DNA of 64,000 nt from Sequoia sempervirens (GCA_007258455.2 VDFB02193867.1:571319498-571383497), one strand, 5' to 3'. Shown: positions 34,761 to 48,043, counted from the stretch's first letter. Notes: generated by a model from the sequence alone, not told the origin. A program made the numbers and translations.

Positions 34761-36224
34761 TCAAATCAAACCCTTATTCTAAGGTCTTCATTTTCAAATC
34801 ACCATCCCAAAGTATAATCCAAACCCAAATAATTACAACCATCAAATCTAATCAACCTTATAATAGAGGCATTTCAAAGCCATTTAGTCCAAACAAAAAA
34901 TCACTTCTCATGAAAATCAAACCATCACTCTCTTGGGACTCAATTTGATATTGCTAAAATTTTGCTCGATTCCTAGCTTCTTAGTGCATTTAGGCCTTAT
35001 TTTTCCTATCACATATAATTGATCTAAGAAAAGTTTATATGGGTTTCCATTTCTAAATATTTTCTAAGTGTTGTTTTGCATCATCCCCCATGTGCCTATC
35101 ATGTATTGGAAGTTGCAAAGGTCCCAAAAAATGCAAGTGTGGAAGTTTTTTGTTCAAATTTCTAAGGCCTATGCTTAATGTCAAAGTTTTGGAGTTTTCC
35201 CTCTTGGCATACCTTTCTTGCAACCCCCACTCTTTCCCTTATCTTTGTTAGAGTTCCACACTTTCTAGTATTGTCATAATTTTTCTTAGACCTCCACATT
35301 CCAACACTTCTTTACACTTATTCACCTTTCAGAGTCGCAGTGTCAATCATATTCTTGTTTGTGTCTCTTATGACATGAGATATGCAATGTACCCAATCCC
35401 ATATTCCTAATCATTTTTATTATGTTATTATTTTGGTCACGATTTTGATCTTCCCTTTAATTTCGTATCTTATGGCATTGATTCCACGGTATCTTCAATT
35501 CATGAACTCCAATGTTCTGTTCTACATATTTTATTAGAGTTAGAGATGCGGGAATATCTCTAATGTGATACTTCTAGCATGAGCTATTAAATATCTCCAA
35601 TTCCTAATCCTTGAAATTTTAGGCTATATTATTCTGTATTGTTTGCAAGTTTTGACCTATCCTTACTTGCATTCCTTATGGGATGAATTATTTGACATCC
35701 TTGATCCTTGAATCCTAGTAAAGTCAATCGAAAAGTGGGTCAACCTAGGACAATTTGGCCCTAGCATTCCAAGAACTTCCTTAAAGGCATTTTTAAATAC
35801 CATCTTGACAAAATCAACCATAAGAAATGTTAAGACGAGTCTCTATTCCGCTCCAACAATTATTAGGTTAATCATATCTGTATTGGTTTATATATGTATC
35901 ATAGATCAATTCTAGTGGCTCTAGTTCAAACTAAGGGCCTTGGGAATGAACGACATTAAACTTTGAACTTGTTATAATTTTGTTGCATCCACTAACTAGT
36001 AAGCATTAAATTTGTGTATCAAATCTAATAGATTATTTGTGGTAGCAACATCAATTCTCGACATTATCTTCATTTATAACATTAAAAACTAAGAATAACA
36101 TTTCAATTTATCACCAAACTCAACTAATTTAATCTAAACTAATTGTTGTTAATTATCTAAGTTAAACTGATTAAATTGTAAATCAATTTATTTGATTACC
36201 ATAATATTGCAATCCATTAAATTT
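34761..36224. other. intergenic, no gene seen
   Basis: AT-rich sequence with no coding motif and no clear repeat structure on either strand. Confidence 0.45.
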
Positions 36225-36637
36225 TTGTAACACAACCAAAAGGTTACACACAGATATACTTCGTGTTTCTTGAATACAAGCTATGAATCTACTGGTTGAC
36301 CGTTTTCTGTTTTCTCTCGCTCACACTCAGAGCTTGTAAAAACACCCAGAAATAAAAATAAAATAGAACAGCAATAATAAACTGATAAAACAGGGCAAAA
36401 TAGAGTTGGATAACTCAGAAATATATTTTATTTATCATGAATGCATTACACTCAATCCAGATGCCATCTACACTAGCTGTCTACAATCTCATATATATAG
36501 CTAAAAATCTTTGAAGACTGGAAGCTTCTTGCTTTCTAGAAAACTTTAAAATTTGGAAACTTTTTTTTTACAACAGCTCCAGGAATATTCTAGAAATATT
36601 TTATTATTTTCTAGACAATCTTATTATTCCTAACAGA
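36225..36637 (-). repeat. candidate solo LTR of copia type
   Basis: On the minus strand it starts TGTTAGGAATAATAAG and has a TATA-like CTATATATATGAG followed by a leader-like tract rich in TTATT. It ends GTTACA, giving roughly inverted TGTTA/GTTACA termini. No target duplication was found, and there are no internal genes on either side. It lies about 120 bp downstream of the PDZ gene's stop. Confidence 0.35.
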
Positions 36638-36759
36638 GCTTTGATTTACACTCCACACATTTGGTGTCATAGAACAACGACGTGAACTCTTAACAATGGG
36701 CAATCTCTTACGTCGCTGCATCTTTTTATTTTTCTGGTTATTTTATTATAGACGCAATG

Positions 36760-38570
36760 TCATAGCCTTATTCCTTTTGTGTTATCTATTAACTCCGGCC
36801 TGGCTCCATCACAGAGCATAACATGAATCCGAGCAGAGCCATTAATACCCTTGTCGAACATCAAAGCTCCCCCTAGGGTATTAGGATCGTAGCAATGGAC
36901 TGATCCTCCAGAAGAGGCCATCCAAGGGGTTATTTTCTTCCCCGCAACTCTTGAAATCACCAGAAGCTTGTCTTGATTCATTGCAGATTGCCATATGCTT
37001 TTCAGCCCAGCTCGCTCAGAGACTGATCCATTATCAATTGCTGATATGTAGCAAAATCCCTGCCGAATATATGCAGAGCTTCAGTAAAACATGTTGAGTA
37101 AACACTCATATATATCATCTTCCTAGAAAGGTTTAATGTTTGCTTTTCCTTTAGCATCAGGTTAAAAATCTGACTGAAAAATAAAAATAAAAATCTGTCA
37201 GTTAAACTGTCTAGGAGGGTTTATTGTTTATTTAAATAAATAGTTCAGATAATTCTGACTATATTAAAGAGGTGATAAAAGGTAATCATAATTAAAACAT
37301 TAAAAGGATACCAAATTGTTGCCTAGAACTGTCTAAAATACCTGGTGACCCCCATTTTTACATGGAAATGGTTTCAACATATACATATGTTTAAGCAATC
37401 AATGAATTTATAATTGAACAGGAGTTGATGGGACAATCGACAATTGAATTCATATTATGTATTAATAAGGTTATCTTAAGAACTCACCTCTTCTGTACAA
37501 TTTACATTTAAGCCAAATCTGGTTTGTCCTTGGTCTAGTTTCAAATCCACTGGTAATTCTGCAGCGACCGGTGCGTACCACAAGCGTACTCCCCTAGCAA
37601 TTTCAATCTTGTGTCTTTCCCAACTGTCGATCATGTAGCGTCCAGAATCTGTAAGCCGCAAAATCGACCCTGAATTGGTGGAATCCTGGTTGCAGCTATC
37701 AAACAACTGAACCATTTTGTTTGGCTACACGAGAGAAACATCAGGAAATCCTAATGTTACGTTGACTACCACATAATTGCTAATTCCCAAATCAAAGCTG
37801 AGGTATCATGTTTGTGAAATTACCGTGTCTATAATAAGCTCCGTTTGAATGTTGACGAAGATGATGGGAACTCCCGAAGACTGAGCAGCGTATAACCATG
37901 CCATTGCTCGAGCCACTATGTCTTCAACAGCTCTCCACTGATCAGAAGAATCGTCTCGAAAGGGCATGAAAAGTACAGTAAACATCATAGAAGACCCTTC
38001 CGCAGGTAGAGCCGCATCCATCTTTGATTCCCACGGGTAGTTTATTATGTTATCGCCTAAGCGTCTGTTGTATGTTTTGAGGATCCTTTCAGTACAATCT
38101 GCAGTTAGTGAGATAGAGGTTATCCAGTCCACATTACATAGAGAAGTTTCTGTCATCAAACAATTGTTACAAAGGATCTGTCATCAATTAATAAGGGATA
38201 GCAAGAAACCTTGGAGGTTGGAGTAAACGCTTTCAGTACACTCGTCGAGAACAACAACGTGCCTGGTGTCGGCGACAGCCCTGATGGTGTAATGCTTCTT
38301 GGGCATGCACGATTCCTCAGCTATCACCGACACTTTTAGGTCCACAATACGACGGCTTCGTCTAACTTTGAGACGAAAGGAGTCTTGTGTTCTGTACAAT
38401 TGGCGCAGTTCATTTTCTAGCGCTGCTTTTTGAGTGTAGAAGGTCTCCATACCGAGAGGGATGCCGTCCTTAGTGCCGATCTGGAGAATAATATCGCCTG
38501 GAAGGGGCATGTCCTCCTGCCACAATTCCTTTGGCATACTGCTCGATACCTCCATCACTATAACAGCCAT
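36760..38570 (-). CDS. PDZ-domain protein of unknown family, four exons, apparently intact
   Basis: Minus-strand exons 38570-38210, 38149-37824, 37724-37488 and 37059-36760 give 1,224 nt (407 residues plus stop). All introns are GT-AG and phases match at every junction. An in-frame TGA lies just upstream of the start ATG. The N-terminus reads LWQEDMPLPGDIILQIG then LKVRRSRRIVDLKVSVI, like the second half of a PDZ fold. The middle (about residues 105-265) has an unrecognised domain with FTVLFMPF and SSGVPIIFVNIQTE. The C-terminus is a convincing PDZ: carboxylate loop TRFGLNV, GFCYISAIDNGSVSERAGL, KLLVISRVAGKKI, and a final helix and strand ending ARIHVMLCDG. No signal peptide or membrane span is evident. 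PDZ domains bind peptide C-termini; the role here is unknown. Confidence 0.85.
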
Positions 38571-39339
38571 ATTTCACTCCCCCTTCTCCATCTTCAACCT
38601 TGAAACATGTTAAAAAGCACAATATGCATAACAGACAGGCAAAGGCTTTGGGGGAAAACTCGAGGAAGACCGTGACGACCAAAGTTAGCCGTTACTAAAA
38701 ATAGTTCCAATCAAATAAATCTAGGACTTCTATGAATGTGACAAGCAACGATAACAAGAAAAGCATAGTATGAAGGAAAACTACTTAGTCGAGAGCCCAC
38801 GCGAACCAAACATTAATTGTCTTCTACTATTATTATTGTCTAACGGTGTTTTGGGTGGCCTAGATTTACTAGGAAAGCATTATATAATTAACAAAAATAT
38901 GTTTCAACTCGCCGAGGGATGATCAAAATATTTCAACTCAGGATCTAGCAACAATTTTTTAAAGAGCGACGATTAATTCTAAGAGCTTTGGAGGACTCAC
39001 TATTGTCCAACTTTAGGACCACAAGGGTCTTAGGAGGACAAAGTTTATTGGTTTTAGAAATAAATGTTTGAAGCAAACGGGGCCTATCCTCAAAACTAAC
39101 CTTCATGAAGATGGGAAGGAGAAAATAGAATGGGCAACTTTGAGCATGAAGGTGGTAAAAAAATTTGTGTTTAATTTTATGATTTTTTTTTTCAACTTTC
39201 TCGAATCAAGTATCTTAACTCACTAAGAATAAAAACACTTTTTTGAGGAAGTGGGTTGTTGGAGCTAAAGGGAAGATATTGATAAATATGTAGAGGTTTT
39301 TGGTAAAATATGGTATTAAACTATTTTGAAGCACTAAGA
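38571..39339. other. 5' flank of the PDZ gene, no gene seen
   Basis: Likely holds the promoter of the minus-strand PDZ gene. A 70-codon minus frame at 38470-38682 overlaps exon 1 in another frame and is not supported. Scattered minus-strand frames near 39000-39240 may be remnants of the Penelope-like element. Confidence 0.4.
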
Positions 39340-40110
39340 TTTGAACTCTTGTAGAAGAAAATGTCTAAAACACCAACAATAGAAACTAAAGTAGTAGTAG
39401 TGACCATAATTTTTGGATAGATAGAAGAATACATGAAGAAGAGTTGTAAACTATTAGAAAAACATGGCAAATATCGAAGGAATCATCTAAAAAATGCTAA
39501 TAGAAGAGTCACTGATAAAGATTAAGGTCAAATTCTACTTGTCACTCAAGGGAACAAAGGAATAGGCATGCATAGACAATGGAAAAGTTACTACCCATGT
39601 TTGTAATCTACCTATATGTTATTCTAATGAATTCTGTACATAATATTCCTTAAAAAATATTTTTTCAAGGCTAAGGATGAAATTTATCTTTCCATGAGGG
39701 AAAATATCATTGATGAAGAACTGAAGAGCCTAAAGACCTACATTAGTGGGGATGCTAGTATAAAGACCCTCAACATCAAAAGTGAAGAGAAAAAATAGAA
39801 GGAAACTAGAGAGTGTTGAGATAATGAAAGATAGAATCAAAATCCTTCAAGTGGTTAGGTTGGTTCTTTAGATTTGAAAATAATAAGAGTGGAGCCAACA
39901 AGATATTGGTTCCAAATAATAACCACAATAAAATTAGATTGGTCTACCAACTAAGGAAGGCTTGTGAATCTTCAATAGGAGGTAGAGCACACAAGCTTTG
40001 GTAGAGTTAGACTTGACTTGAAGGAGAAATAAGAAATCATATTTACTAATTATCCTTCTAAGATTTAAGGGATTAGGGAACAAAAAATCCCAAGGAAAAA
40101 AGGGGAACTC
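39340..40110 (-). pseudogene. Penelope-like reverse transcriptase relic
   Basis: One minus frame shows LLLKIHKPSLVGRPI (39936-39987) and, 70 codons on in the same frame, LFTFDVEGLYTSIP (39748-39786). The pair LPKIHKP--GRPI and DV--LYT-IP is the signature of Penelope-like element RTs, different from LINE, copia or gypsy RTs. Between them lie CGYYLEPIS-WLHSYYFQ and several stops. Further on, FISDSSISIF near 39500 may be the decayed YxDD box. No GIY-YIG endonuclease was recognised to the left. Only the RT core survives. Confidence 0.62.
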
Positions 40111-41475
40111 AACATAAAAATTAAAATTAGAGACTTATTGTATTGTTTCTAAAACATACTACTCATTGTTGAGAATAGTGATGTTGAGGCTCTTGTCAAC
40201 ATGATGGATAATAACTGGTGGATCATCTCTAAGATAATGGATTGCTTGCTTCCAATGTTGAGGGAAAAACTTGGTCTTCTAAATCTTCATCAAGAGAGAT
40301 GGGTGTTCAAAGAGAGTCTTGCTTCACTAATAATATCCTCCAAGGGTAAACATAATTATTTAGGATTCCAAGTAGGATTAGGAACCTTAAAGAGAGTAAT
40401 TTGACTATCATCATCATCATCATTATCAATAGAAAAATGACAAGAAGGGCCTCCAAATTGGTTGTAGGGAAGAAAGAACCACTTGAGCATGAGATGATTA
40501 GAAAAATAATTATTATTTAACTTGTTTAAGAGGTATGGGATGTGGATTTGGAAAAAATTGAGGTTGAGGCTCAACACTTCTCCACAAAAGAAAGAGATAT
40601 CTTGGAAATATTGTGAATAGTATAGTTTGTGGTGCAATAATCTAGTTTTCCCATTGAATGATGACTGAACTACATAAGGAATAGATAATTATGAGTGAGG
40701 AGGCAAACCCAATCACCAATTTTAGATAATAATGAATATATCTCCAAGGGATCAAGCCTACCGTTGCCACTTCAAAAAAGGGGCATATTTCCTTTTTTTC
40801 CATACTAAACCACCATTTTGGATCCACACTTTCTTTCCCTACAACCACACCTATGGAGCAATGAGAATGAATTTGGGTGGTAAAGGGTAATGACCAACCT
40901 CCTTGGAAGTTTAAAGGAATGAGACTTTGAAACTTTCCAAATATGGAATATGAGGCAACTAAGGCTATTGTTGTAAGTGGTTACAAAAAAAATGTTTTAT
41001 TGTTAGTTCTTCTTTTGGATCTTCAATTGATATTATGAGGAGGGTTAATAGGACTATCTGGAACACCCTTTCAATTATTAGTTCTACAATGAAAATTCCT
41101 CCTTTTTCTATTCTTAGATTGACTATATTTGTTAGTGAGACTTTTTGAAGTATTATTTGTAAGAGATTCTTATTTAAGCACACATTGGATAAGAATATCA
41201 ATTCTTGATGTATGTTTCAAAACTATTTTTTTTTACTAATATAATTTACCAATATTTTTCTCAACATCAACATCCTTCATGTTGGTGTTTTTGAGAAGTT
41301 ATTAAGTGAAAACTTGTATCTTCTTTGATTTATCCTCTCTCTATATAGTGAATTCAAGAGAGATATTAGTTCAAGCCTTGGAGATTCATTCTTGATAAAA
41401 AAATCTCCCTAACCTTCAAAATACTACTAGCACCTAAAGAAATGGTTTTCACTAATCATTGGATTATTAATAGAA
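40111..41475. other. decayed intergenic sequence, no gene seen
   Basis: Minus-strand frames here (40356-40637, 40642-40848, 40965-41201) are AT-driven and have no recognised motifs. Some may be 5' remnants of the Penelope-like element. A short (ATC)n run lies at 40405-40420. Confidence 0.4.
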
Positions 41476-41713
41476 TCAAGAGGAGCATGGCTTAGTAGTA
41501 TCTCCCATAGGACCTAGACACATATGACTGTATATAATACAATGATGAGGCACACAAATGAATCTAGATGTCAATGCTCTGGCACCAACATCAATTGAAC
41601 CACCAAGAGTATCACTATTAGGTGGTTGAGAAAAATGAGAATATGTAATCAAATGGCTAGTCAAATAGTGTATGGCCATGAGACTATGCATTATTGCATC
41701 TACAACAATATCT

Positions 41714-42668
41714 GGGTGATCCCACAATAGTGGTTTACAATTTTTGGCCAAACTGGACACTAAAATTAGTGGCTAAACCATGAGGAATTTGAAGATGATG
41801 CAAACTAGAGTCTTGTCACATTTTGTTTGCAGATTCTAAAAATATTTTTTTCAATTTTTTTGGAATTAGATTGCACTTCTTTTTCCCATCTCCCACGAAA
41901 AATTGGCTTTTTTTTCAGAAAACAACATTTTTAAAACAGCGCCTGCAGGTATAGGGTATAATTTTTTTTCCTTGAAGGATAAAATTCTAATTCTCTTACA
42001 GATTAGATTTGTAACCTCGATATCTAGTGCTTCCACTTGGTTAGATAGTTTTTTATTTAATATTTTTTCTTTAATCAAGTTTCAAAGTCAAACCAATTAC
42101 AATTCAAACATAGGCAGACCGTATAACACGTAAATTTTTTTATATGTATCAAAATTCTTTTTTTTGGTTGGATCAAGGACTTCAATGCTCTGATTGCACT
42201 CATATTTTCAATTTTTTTTTTTGATAATTTGCTATTTTCCACATATGCTTGAGAACAAAGACCTTCATTTCGGTGAAAAAACCTATGTTTAATAAAACTA
42301 AAAATACATAATAAAACCAAAACATATTAAAATTATATTGGATTTGGATAGCTGGATTAGGGACTACACGATTCTGAAAGAAATTGGGTTTGAGGAGCTC
42401 CTCCATTTCATCCTCAACTTGAGCTCTGAAGTGTAAAAATTTAAAAAAAAATTGTGTCTCAGGAGGGGGATGAGGGGTAAGGGGGGTTTGAGCGAACCAC
42501 CCTTCCATAAGGGGTTTTGTTTGGTTTTATAGTGGGAAAGCATTAAAAGGGTTTGCTCAAACTAGTAGGTTCATCACAGACCCTTAAAATCAGTTTTGCC
42601 ATGAGACCATTTTTTGTGAGTTTTCCTTCCTCACTTGAATTATAAAGCCCACTATTGTGGCTTCACCC
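41714..42668 (-). mobile_element. unclassified terminal-inverted-repeat element, copy A
   Basis: Starts GGGTGATCCCACAATAGTGG and ends with the complement of GGGTGAAGCCACAATAGTGG. It is flanked by ATCT on both sides (41710-41713, 42669-42672). It is 955 bp long and its body is the reverse complement of copy B (48692-49810). No coding capacity is credible. Similarity covers the ends, the AT-rich middle with AATCAAGTTT(C/T), and the CCCCTCATCCCCCTCC stretch. CpG-containing palindromes of copy B are TpG/CpA variants here (TTTGAGCAAAC). Confidence 0.75.
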
Positions 42669-43245
42669 ATCTAGGCAGACTGTATTGGAGGTGGGGGAGG
42701 AATACGAGGAGGGGGAACATATGAAGCTTACATTTTACACATTTCCTTAGGTCTATCTTGGGGCATTCCCCTACCTACTCCTTGAAAATGCCTAAAATCA
42801 AAATAATTCACATGTTTTCCTAAAACAAACTTCACATATAATTTGTAGAGAAAATAAAGAGGGACATCAAGATTGTTATTGGGTGGTTTATCAAACACCA
42901 TCCACCAACGATCCCAAAATTTTCTTGTTATGCCCTCATGTGCTCACATTTTATTGAAAATTTGGTTTATGTAAAGAAATAGGTTGTCCAGTTTTTGGAT
43001 TCATGGGGCTATTTTAGCTTTAGATATTTCTAATTGTTTGACCTAGTCATAGCTCAAACCATTACCATATTGTAACATCTTCATTTCTCTCCACTCTTGA
43101 AATGAAGTATGTTTCCTTGTGATGTCTTTCACATGACTTATTATGGCCTCTAAATTTGGTGTCATTGAAACAAATGAGGGTGGTGACAGGTATCTTTCAG
43201 CAATGTTCTTCAATTTAGTCACATTTATATCAATTAAATCCTAAA
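42630..43245 (-). pseudogene. retroelement-like decayed frame, family unknown
   Basis: A minus frame with few stops: TKLKNIAERYLSPPSFVSM, ISHVKDITRKHTSFQEWREM, then FWDRWWMVFDKPPNNN and YFDFRHFQGVGRGMPQDRP, ending in a proline-rich PPPRIPPPPP. It runs into the inverted-repeat element at 42668, and a further minus frame on the other side (41476-41713, MAIHYLTSHLITYSHFSQPP) may be its continuation. The character is that of an extra retrotransposon ORF. No family is recognised. Confidence 0.4.
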
Positions 43246-45947
43246 TTGAAGGAAGGGAAAATTGGTGGAGGAGTTTGTTGGAGGAGGGTTTGGTGGAGAG
43301 TTTTCTCTATCAAATTCTTGTGCTATTTAAAAAAATTAAAATTAACATAATTTTTAACTAATTACTAAAATCCATTAAAAAAAACCTAATATATATGCCA
43401 ATTTTTTTGAGAAAATAGTTAAAATAATGACAAACACAACAAAAAAGAATTACCTCGATGTCAAATATAAGGAAATTGCTAAAATTTGAAGGGAAATTAC
43501 TAAAATTACCAAAATCTAAGCAGAATAGGTATCTATTATGGACGGATGTCCGTATCTTCCTCTTCCTACGTGTCACCCACTATGCAACCCACTATGAAAA
43601 TGCGTTTAAATGAACCTTTTTTATATATAGCTTTCCAAAATGGATATCCATTTTGGAAATATTTTTTTAATATTAAAAGCTCTCTAAAATAGATATCTAT
43701 TGTACATCATCCAAAAGCATCCATCATTTTGATCTAAAGTAGTGAATAATCTATTGATTTGTTATCTAATTATCATCATAAGGACGCTTCCTTCCAAATC
43801 CAATGTTGTTCTTATCATTAACAACACAATATTTGGGGTACATGTTATTCTTATTACTAAATTTTCTAGATCCTCATCATCAATCGTGAATCAATCAATC
43901 GATCAGTCAATCAATTAATCAATCAATTTTTTAGCAAGACTAGGGGAATCACCTTGGATTTTTTGGGCTTGTTGCATGCATTCTTTCTTGTTTCTTTTTT
44001 GTATTATTATTGTTTGCATTTATCATGGTATTTTCACTCTATTGTCATAGGACCATCATGGTCTTCCATATCATGGTGTTATAAGGCATATGTTTGCACT
44101 TGACCTTTTGATAATGTACTTGGCACTTGTCATCCTAGTTCCTTATACCTTGGTGCATAATGTCAAGTACAATATTAAATCTAGGTTTATTATACCATTG
44201 CAGTATGATTCCTTTCCATCTTTCCTCTCCTTCCATACATCATCTTACTCTATCCTTTCATCTTTTATCCTCTAACACTCCATTACATTTCAAGAGCACA
44301 CTTGTGTTCTTTGAACTTGTCTGCCCTCTCAAGGGGAATGCCTAACTTCCATCCTTCTAGTGTTTGGGGCATCATGCCACTAGTCATTATCCCTTCCTAT
44401 CCACTACATTTTGTTCTTCTTTGATACAACACCACTTCTTACATGATCACGATGTCATCTCAAAGAGGGGCATAATTTAGACACCTAAATCTACCCGTTC
44501 TTGACTATACTTGAATTTTACCTTATCCTAGTCATTAAATAAATAAATATTTATTATTTATTTAAATAATTTACCCATCACCTTTATCCCACCTTATCCT
44601 AGCCAATTAATTAAATAAATATTTATTATTATTTAATTAATTTATCCATTACCAGGTTATCCGAAAACCCTCCAACTAAATTAATTAATTAATTCTTGAA
44701 TAATTAATTAATTAATTTAGGCTAATTAATCTCCATTATCTTACTCTAATATTTAATTTTAATTTATCCCTCAATCCTTGTGAATTTAATCCTAGCCATT
44801 AGATTCATTCACATGGATCACAATATAAAATTATCATCATGTGACACATATCCTTCCTACATTTTTCCTTTTCCATGTGAAAGGAAGCAAAATTAAAACT
44901 AACATTGCATCTCATCCATATTAAATATATTTTATATGTTTTATTTTAGTAATAATATGAATAATTTTTATGTGTGCTTAAAATGTATCCTTCTTAATCT
45001 TAATCCATTTTTAAAGATATTTACTGGTTTAAAAACTAGATTTGGAGTACTACAATTCTTATTCTCATCATATCTTTAGATTTTGAGTGTAGGCATTTCA
45101 AAGTAACCATCTAAGTTTAGTTTTAGTTAATTTCAAGGAAAAGGTGGCAACTTTTTACTCCCTTTTGTCCTTCATTCGTATGTACTTACACATATGATTA
45201 TGTTATTCTACAATTTATCATGCATTGTTTGTTTTATTCTATGATTCCTTGTAGATGATGAATGTAACCATTTGAAGAGGGGCATATATTTCTACTCATT
45301 TTCGTATTATCGATACTTTAGGTAGTGACTTGTGCTATATAGGGACTCATGAGTGTACTTAGGTAGATCTTGATCAAATTGCACACTTGCATGGTCAAGT
45401 AGAGTTCAATTGCATTTTCTAGATTGAGTGGACTTGCATGGACATAAGACAATAATATAATCAAATAAACCACATCATCCACAATCAAACAAAATCACAT
45501 CGCCATATTGAATGAGCAATATCACATTGTTGTAGTTGAGTGGAGTATTTTCTTTGTATATAACTTTATGTGCACAAAAATTTTCTAACCATTCTCTCTC
45601 CCACTAATTTTAATTTCTCACAGATAGTAAATCTACTTATTTGTGTCTTTCACTTGGGTGATAGAATCTATTCATTGCATATATTTTATCTATTTTATAG
45701 GTTCGGTATGGATTTCTATTTTCAAGGAGAAGACACAAGATAATTCTAAGAATGAAATATTTATTTACATGGATTGAATATCCTTTTCATGAGTCCCAGA
45801 ATATTTAATTTTCATGTTGGTTGTGAATTTTCATATATTTTAAAATATACTTATTTTAGACTCATAGGTATCTCAATATGGGGGAACATGTAATGCTGAA
45901 ATTTTTAATTCCACACTAATTTCTATTTAGTTGTGGGTCAAATTTTA
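43246..45947. other. non-coding, LTR-like and AT-rich sequence
   Basis: No gene. Contains an (ATCA)n-type run at 43885-43926. It also holds a polypurine-like AAAGAGGGGCATAATTTAGAC at 44463, and a local duplication of CCTTATCCTAG(T/C)CA with ATTAAATAAATATTTATTAT at 44521 and 44594. An (AATT)n-like stretch lies at 44680-44720. It resembles retrotransposon LTR sequence related to 31265-32170. Confidence 0.5.
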
Positions 45948-46905
45948 TTATTATTATTATAAAAGGAGGAAAAATTTATTCAATTAGAGAAAATCCAAGA
46001 GTATAAGGAACAAGACCAAAAACAACCAGGGCCCAAAGGTCACACCCAATTGATAAAGACTAAAGAGCAACAAGTCCACAAAAACAAGAAAACAAAAACC
46101 TGTTCATGGACAATGGATATCCCCATGAATCAACATCTTCAACTTGAGGACACAATCATTGGGAAGATGCTCCCAATCATCAATCTTCCAATCAACCCTA
46201 AACTCTGAAGCCCATTTAAATAGACAATCCACTACATTGTTCCACTCCCCCGGGATATGAAAAAAGGACACTATCTCTAGTGAATTTCTTAAGTGATGAA
46301 TCTGATATGCAATCCAAATCAATTGCTAATTCACCCCATCAAACTCTTCTTGTTCAATAAATTAATCATGATTTGAGAATTTGATTCACAAATTACCTTG
46401 TGCCAACCAAGAGCATAAGCCTTTTCAAGAACAATATGAATTAAAAGAGCCTCCATGAGATTATTAGTTTGGTGGCCTTGATACTTAGAGAAGAATAAAA
46501 GGGCAGCTCCATAGCTATCTCTCCCTACTCCTCCCAAACTAGCATAACCTAGATTTCCCCTAGATGAGCCATCAATATTAATTTTCAAGATCCTAGTAGG
46601 AGGCATGGGCCACCTACCTTCTCTTTGGATTTTCCTGTTGGGATGTCTCCTCCCTTTGGAACAAATCCTCCTTGAGCTCAGTTCATTCAAACCCAAACCA
46701 TGCCACACCACAACCTCCCCAACAACTTGAGGAGCCCCAACCTCACATTTATATGAAATAGTCTCCTGAAGCATACCAAGAATTTGTTTCCATACCTATA
46801 GAACTTTCAACTTTTTATCCTAAAAGAACCTTTGATTCCTCTCCAGCCAAATCTACCAAAGAATACTTGAAGGCCCAATAGCCTTGGTGTAGGGCACCTG
46901 GGTCT
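45948..46905 (-). pseudogene. 5'-truncated LINE, RNase H-bearing 3' end
   Basis: Minus frames read ILWxIWLERNQRFF near 46850, then RILKINIDGSSRGN, GYASLGGVGRDSYGA, NLMEALLIHIVLEKAYALGW and VICESNSQI. After a break at 46326 they continue SLEIVSFFHIPGEWNNVVDC. This is the RNase H domain of plant LINEs. The catalytic Asp of the usual ESDSQ is Asn. Sequence ends in a TAA-rich run (plus strand ATTATTATTATTAT near 45950), as expected for a LINE tail. The 5' cut at about 46905 is typical of incomplete reverse transcription. Confidence 0.8.
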
Positions 46906-46967
46906 TCATGGTGTAAAAGGGGTCTAATGTTAGTTTTTTTTTTTCTGAATAAGGTCTTTTAAGACCA

Positions 46968-48028
46968 TGTTGCATGTTTTGGGTCAATTTCAATCATGTG
47001 GGGTCAATTTTGTGCTAAGATGTAAATGTTGCAAAAAGTTGCATAAGCAAAGTTTTGCATTTTTATATTTTTGAGAAGGTGAACGGTTGGATTTCAAAAG
47101 GAAGTTGGAGAATGGTTAGTTTTGGATTGTAAATGTTTAAATATTCCTTATTGTGGTTGAGGAAATCTTTTAGAGTTAAGTTTTGGTGATCAAACAATAA
47201 TAATACTCTATTTTCTATATTTTTCCATTGTTTCTTGCTGCTACACAGAATGGTATGGCTCTGTACAGCCTAGAAATGGTCTAAGATTCATTGGAATTGA
47301 TGTTGAATTGAATATTCTATCTTTTTCATTTGGTTTCATCTGATTTCATCAAGTTTGGTGTAAGTTAGGGTAGATTTACTGAAAGTTGTTTGAAACCCTC
47401 ACTTGGGTGTGCCTTGACTATAAATAATGGATTCCTCTCCATTCCACTGATGAATAGGCCTAAAAATTAGTGGAATGGATGTAGGTAGGTTGAATTTTGT
47501 GTTCATAATGTTGCATGAGTAGGGGATTGTGGTAAGTGCAAATTTGGTGATGCCCTAGCTTGATTAACCTCATGTATTAGGCATAGGAGATGCATAGGAG
47601 TTAGGGTTTGAAGGATAACTCTTAGGTAGTGATTGAAATTTCTTGGAAAGGGTTTGATAGATGTCATATGATGTGTCTGAGCCATTGGCATGGAGATTTG
47701 AACCTTGGAGTGTGAAAACCTTGTTGTGACCTAGTGAAGCAAGCCTGATTAGGCTTAATTAAAATAGTAGCAGTCAAAATTTGAGGGCTTTGTTCCAAAG
47801 TAAATCTATTTGTAAAATTAATATTTTTTCAAATGGCATAAAGGGTATTAGGAATGGTGTTCATATTTTGGGTTTTAGGTCTGCTAAGGAAATTATGTGC
47901 AAAAAACCCTGTTTGAAGTGCTACAAGGGGAATTGAAGAGTTGTAAAGGAAATCGTCAAGTTAGGGTTCTAAGTTTGAAAATTTTGATTCATTGAGTTAG
48001 TTGTGATCCTCCACCTTGCTTTGCAACA
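46968..48028 (+). repeat. 5' LTR of the gypsy element
   Basis: Perfect 7-bp inverted termini TGTTGCA and TGCAACA. The TATA-like CTATAAATA lies at 47418-47426. The primer site follows directly. No partner LTR exists in the window. Confidence 0.75.
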
Positions 48029-48031
48029 AAT

Positions 48032-48043
48032 TGGTATAAGAGC
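48032..48043 (+). other. primer-binding site, initiator tRNA-Met type
   Basis: TGGTATAAGAGC lies three bases after the LTR end and matches TGGTATCAGAGC with one mismatch. Confidence 0.8.

Noticed and set aside
41866..42078. Conserved protein shared with 49413-49682 (KIxNKKLSNQVEALDIxVTNL)
   Set aside because: The similarity comes from nucleotide homology of the two inverted-repeat elements; frames shift and stop, composition is AT-driven, and neither has protein-like conservation.
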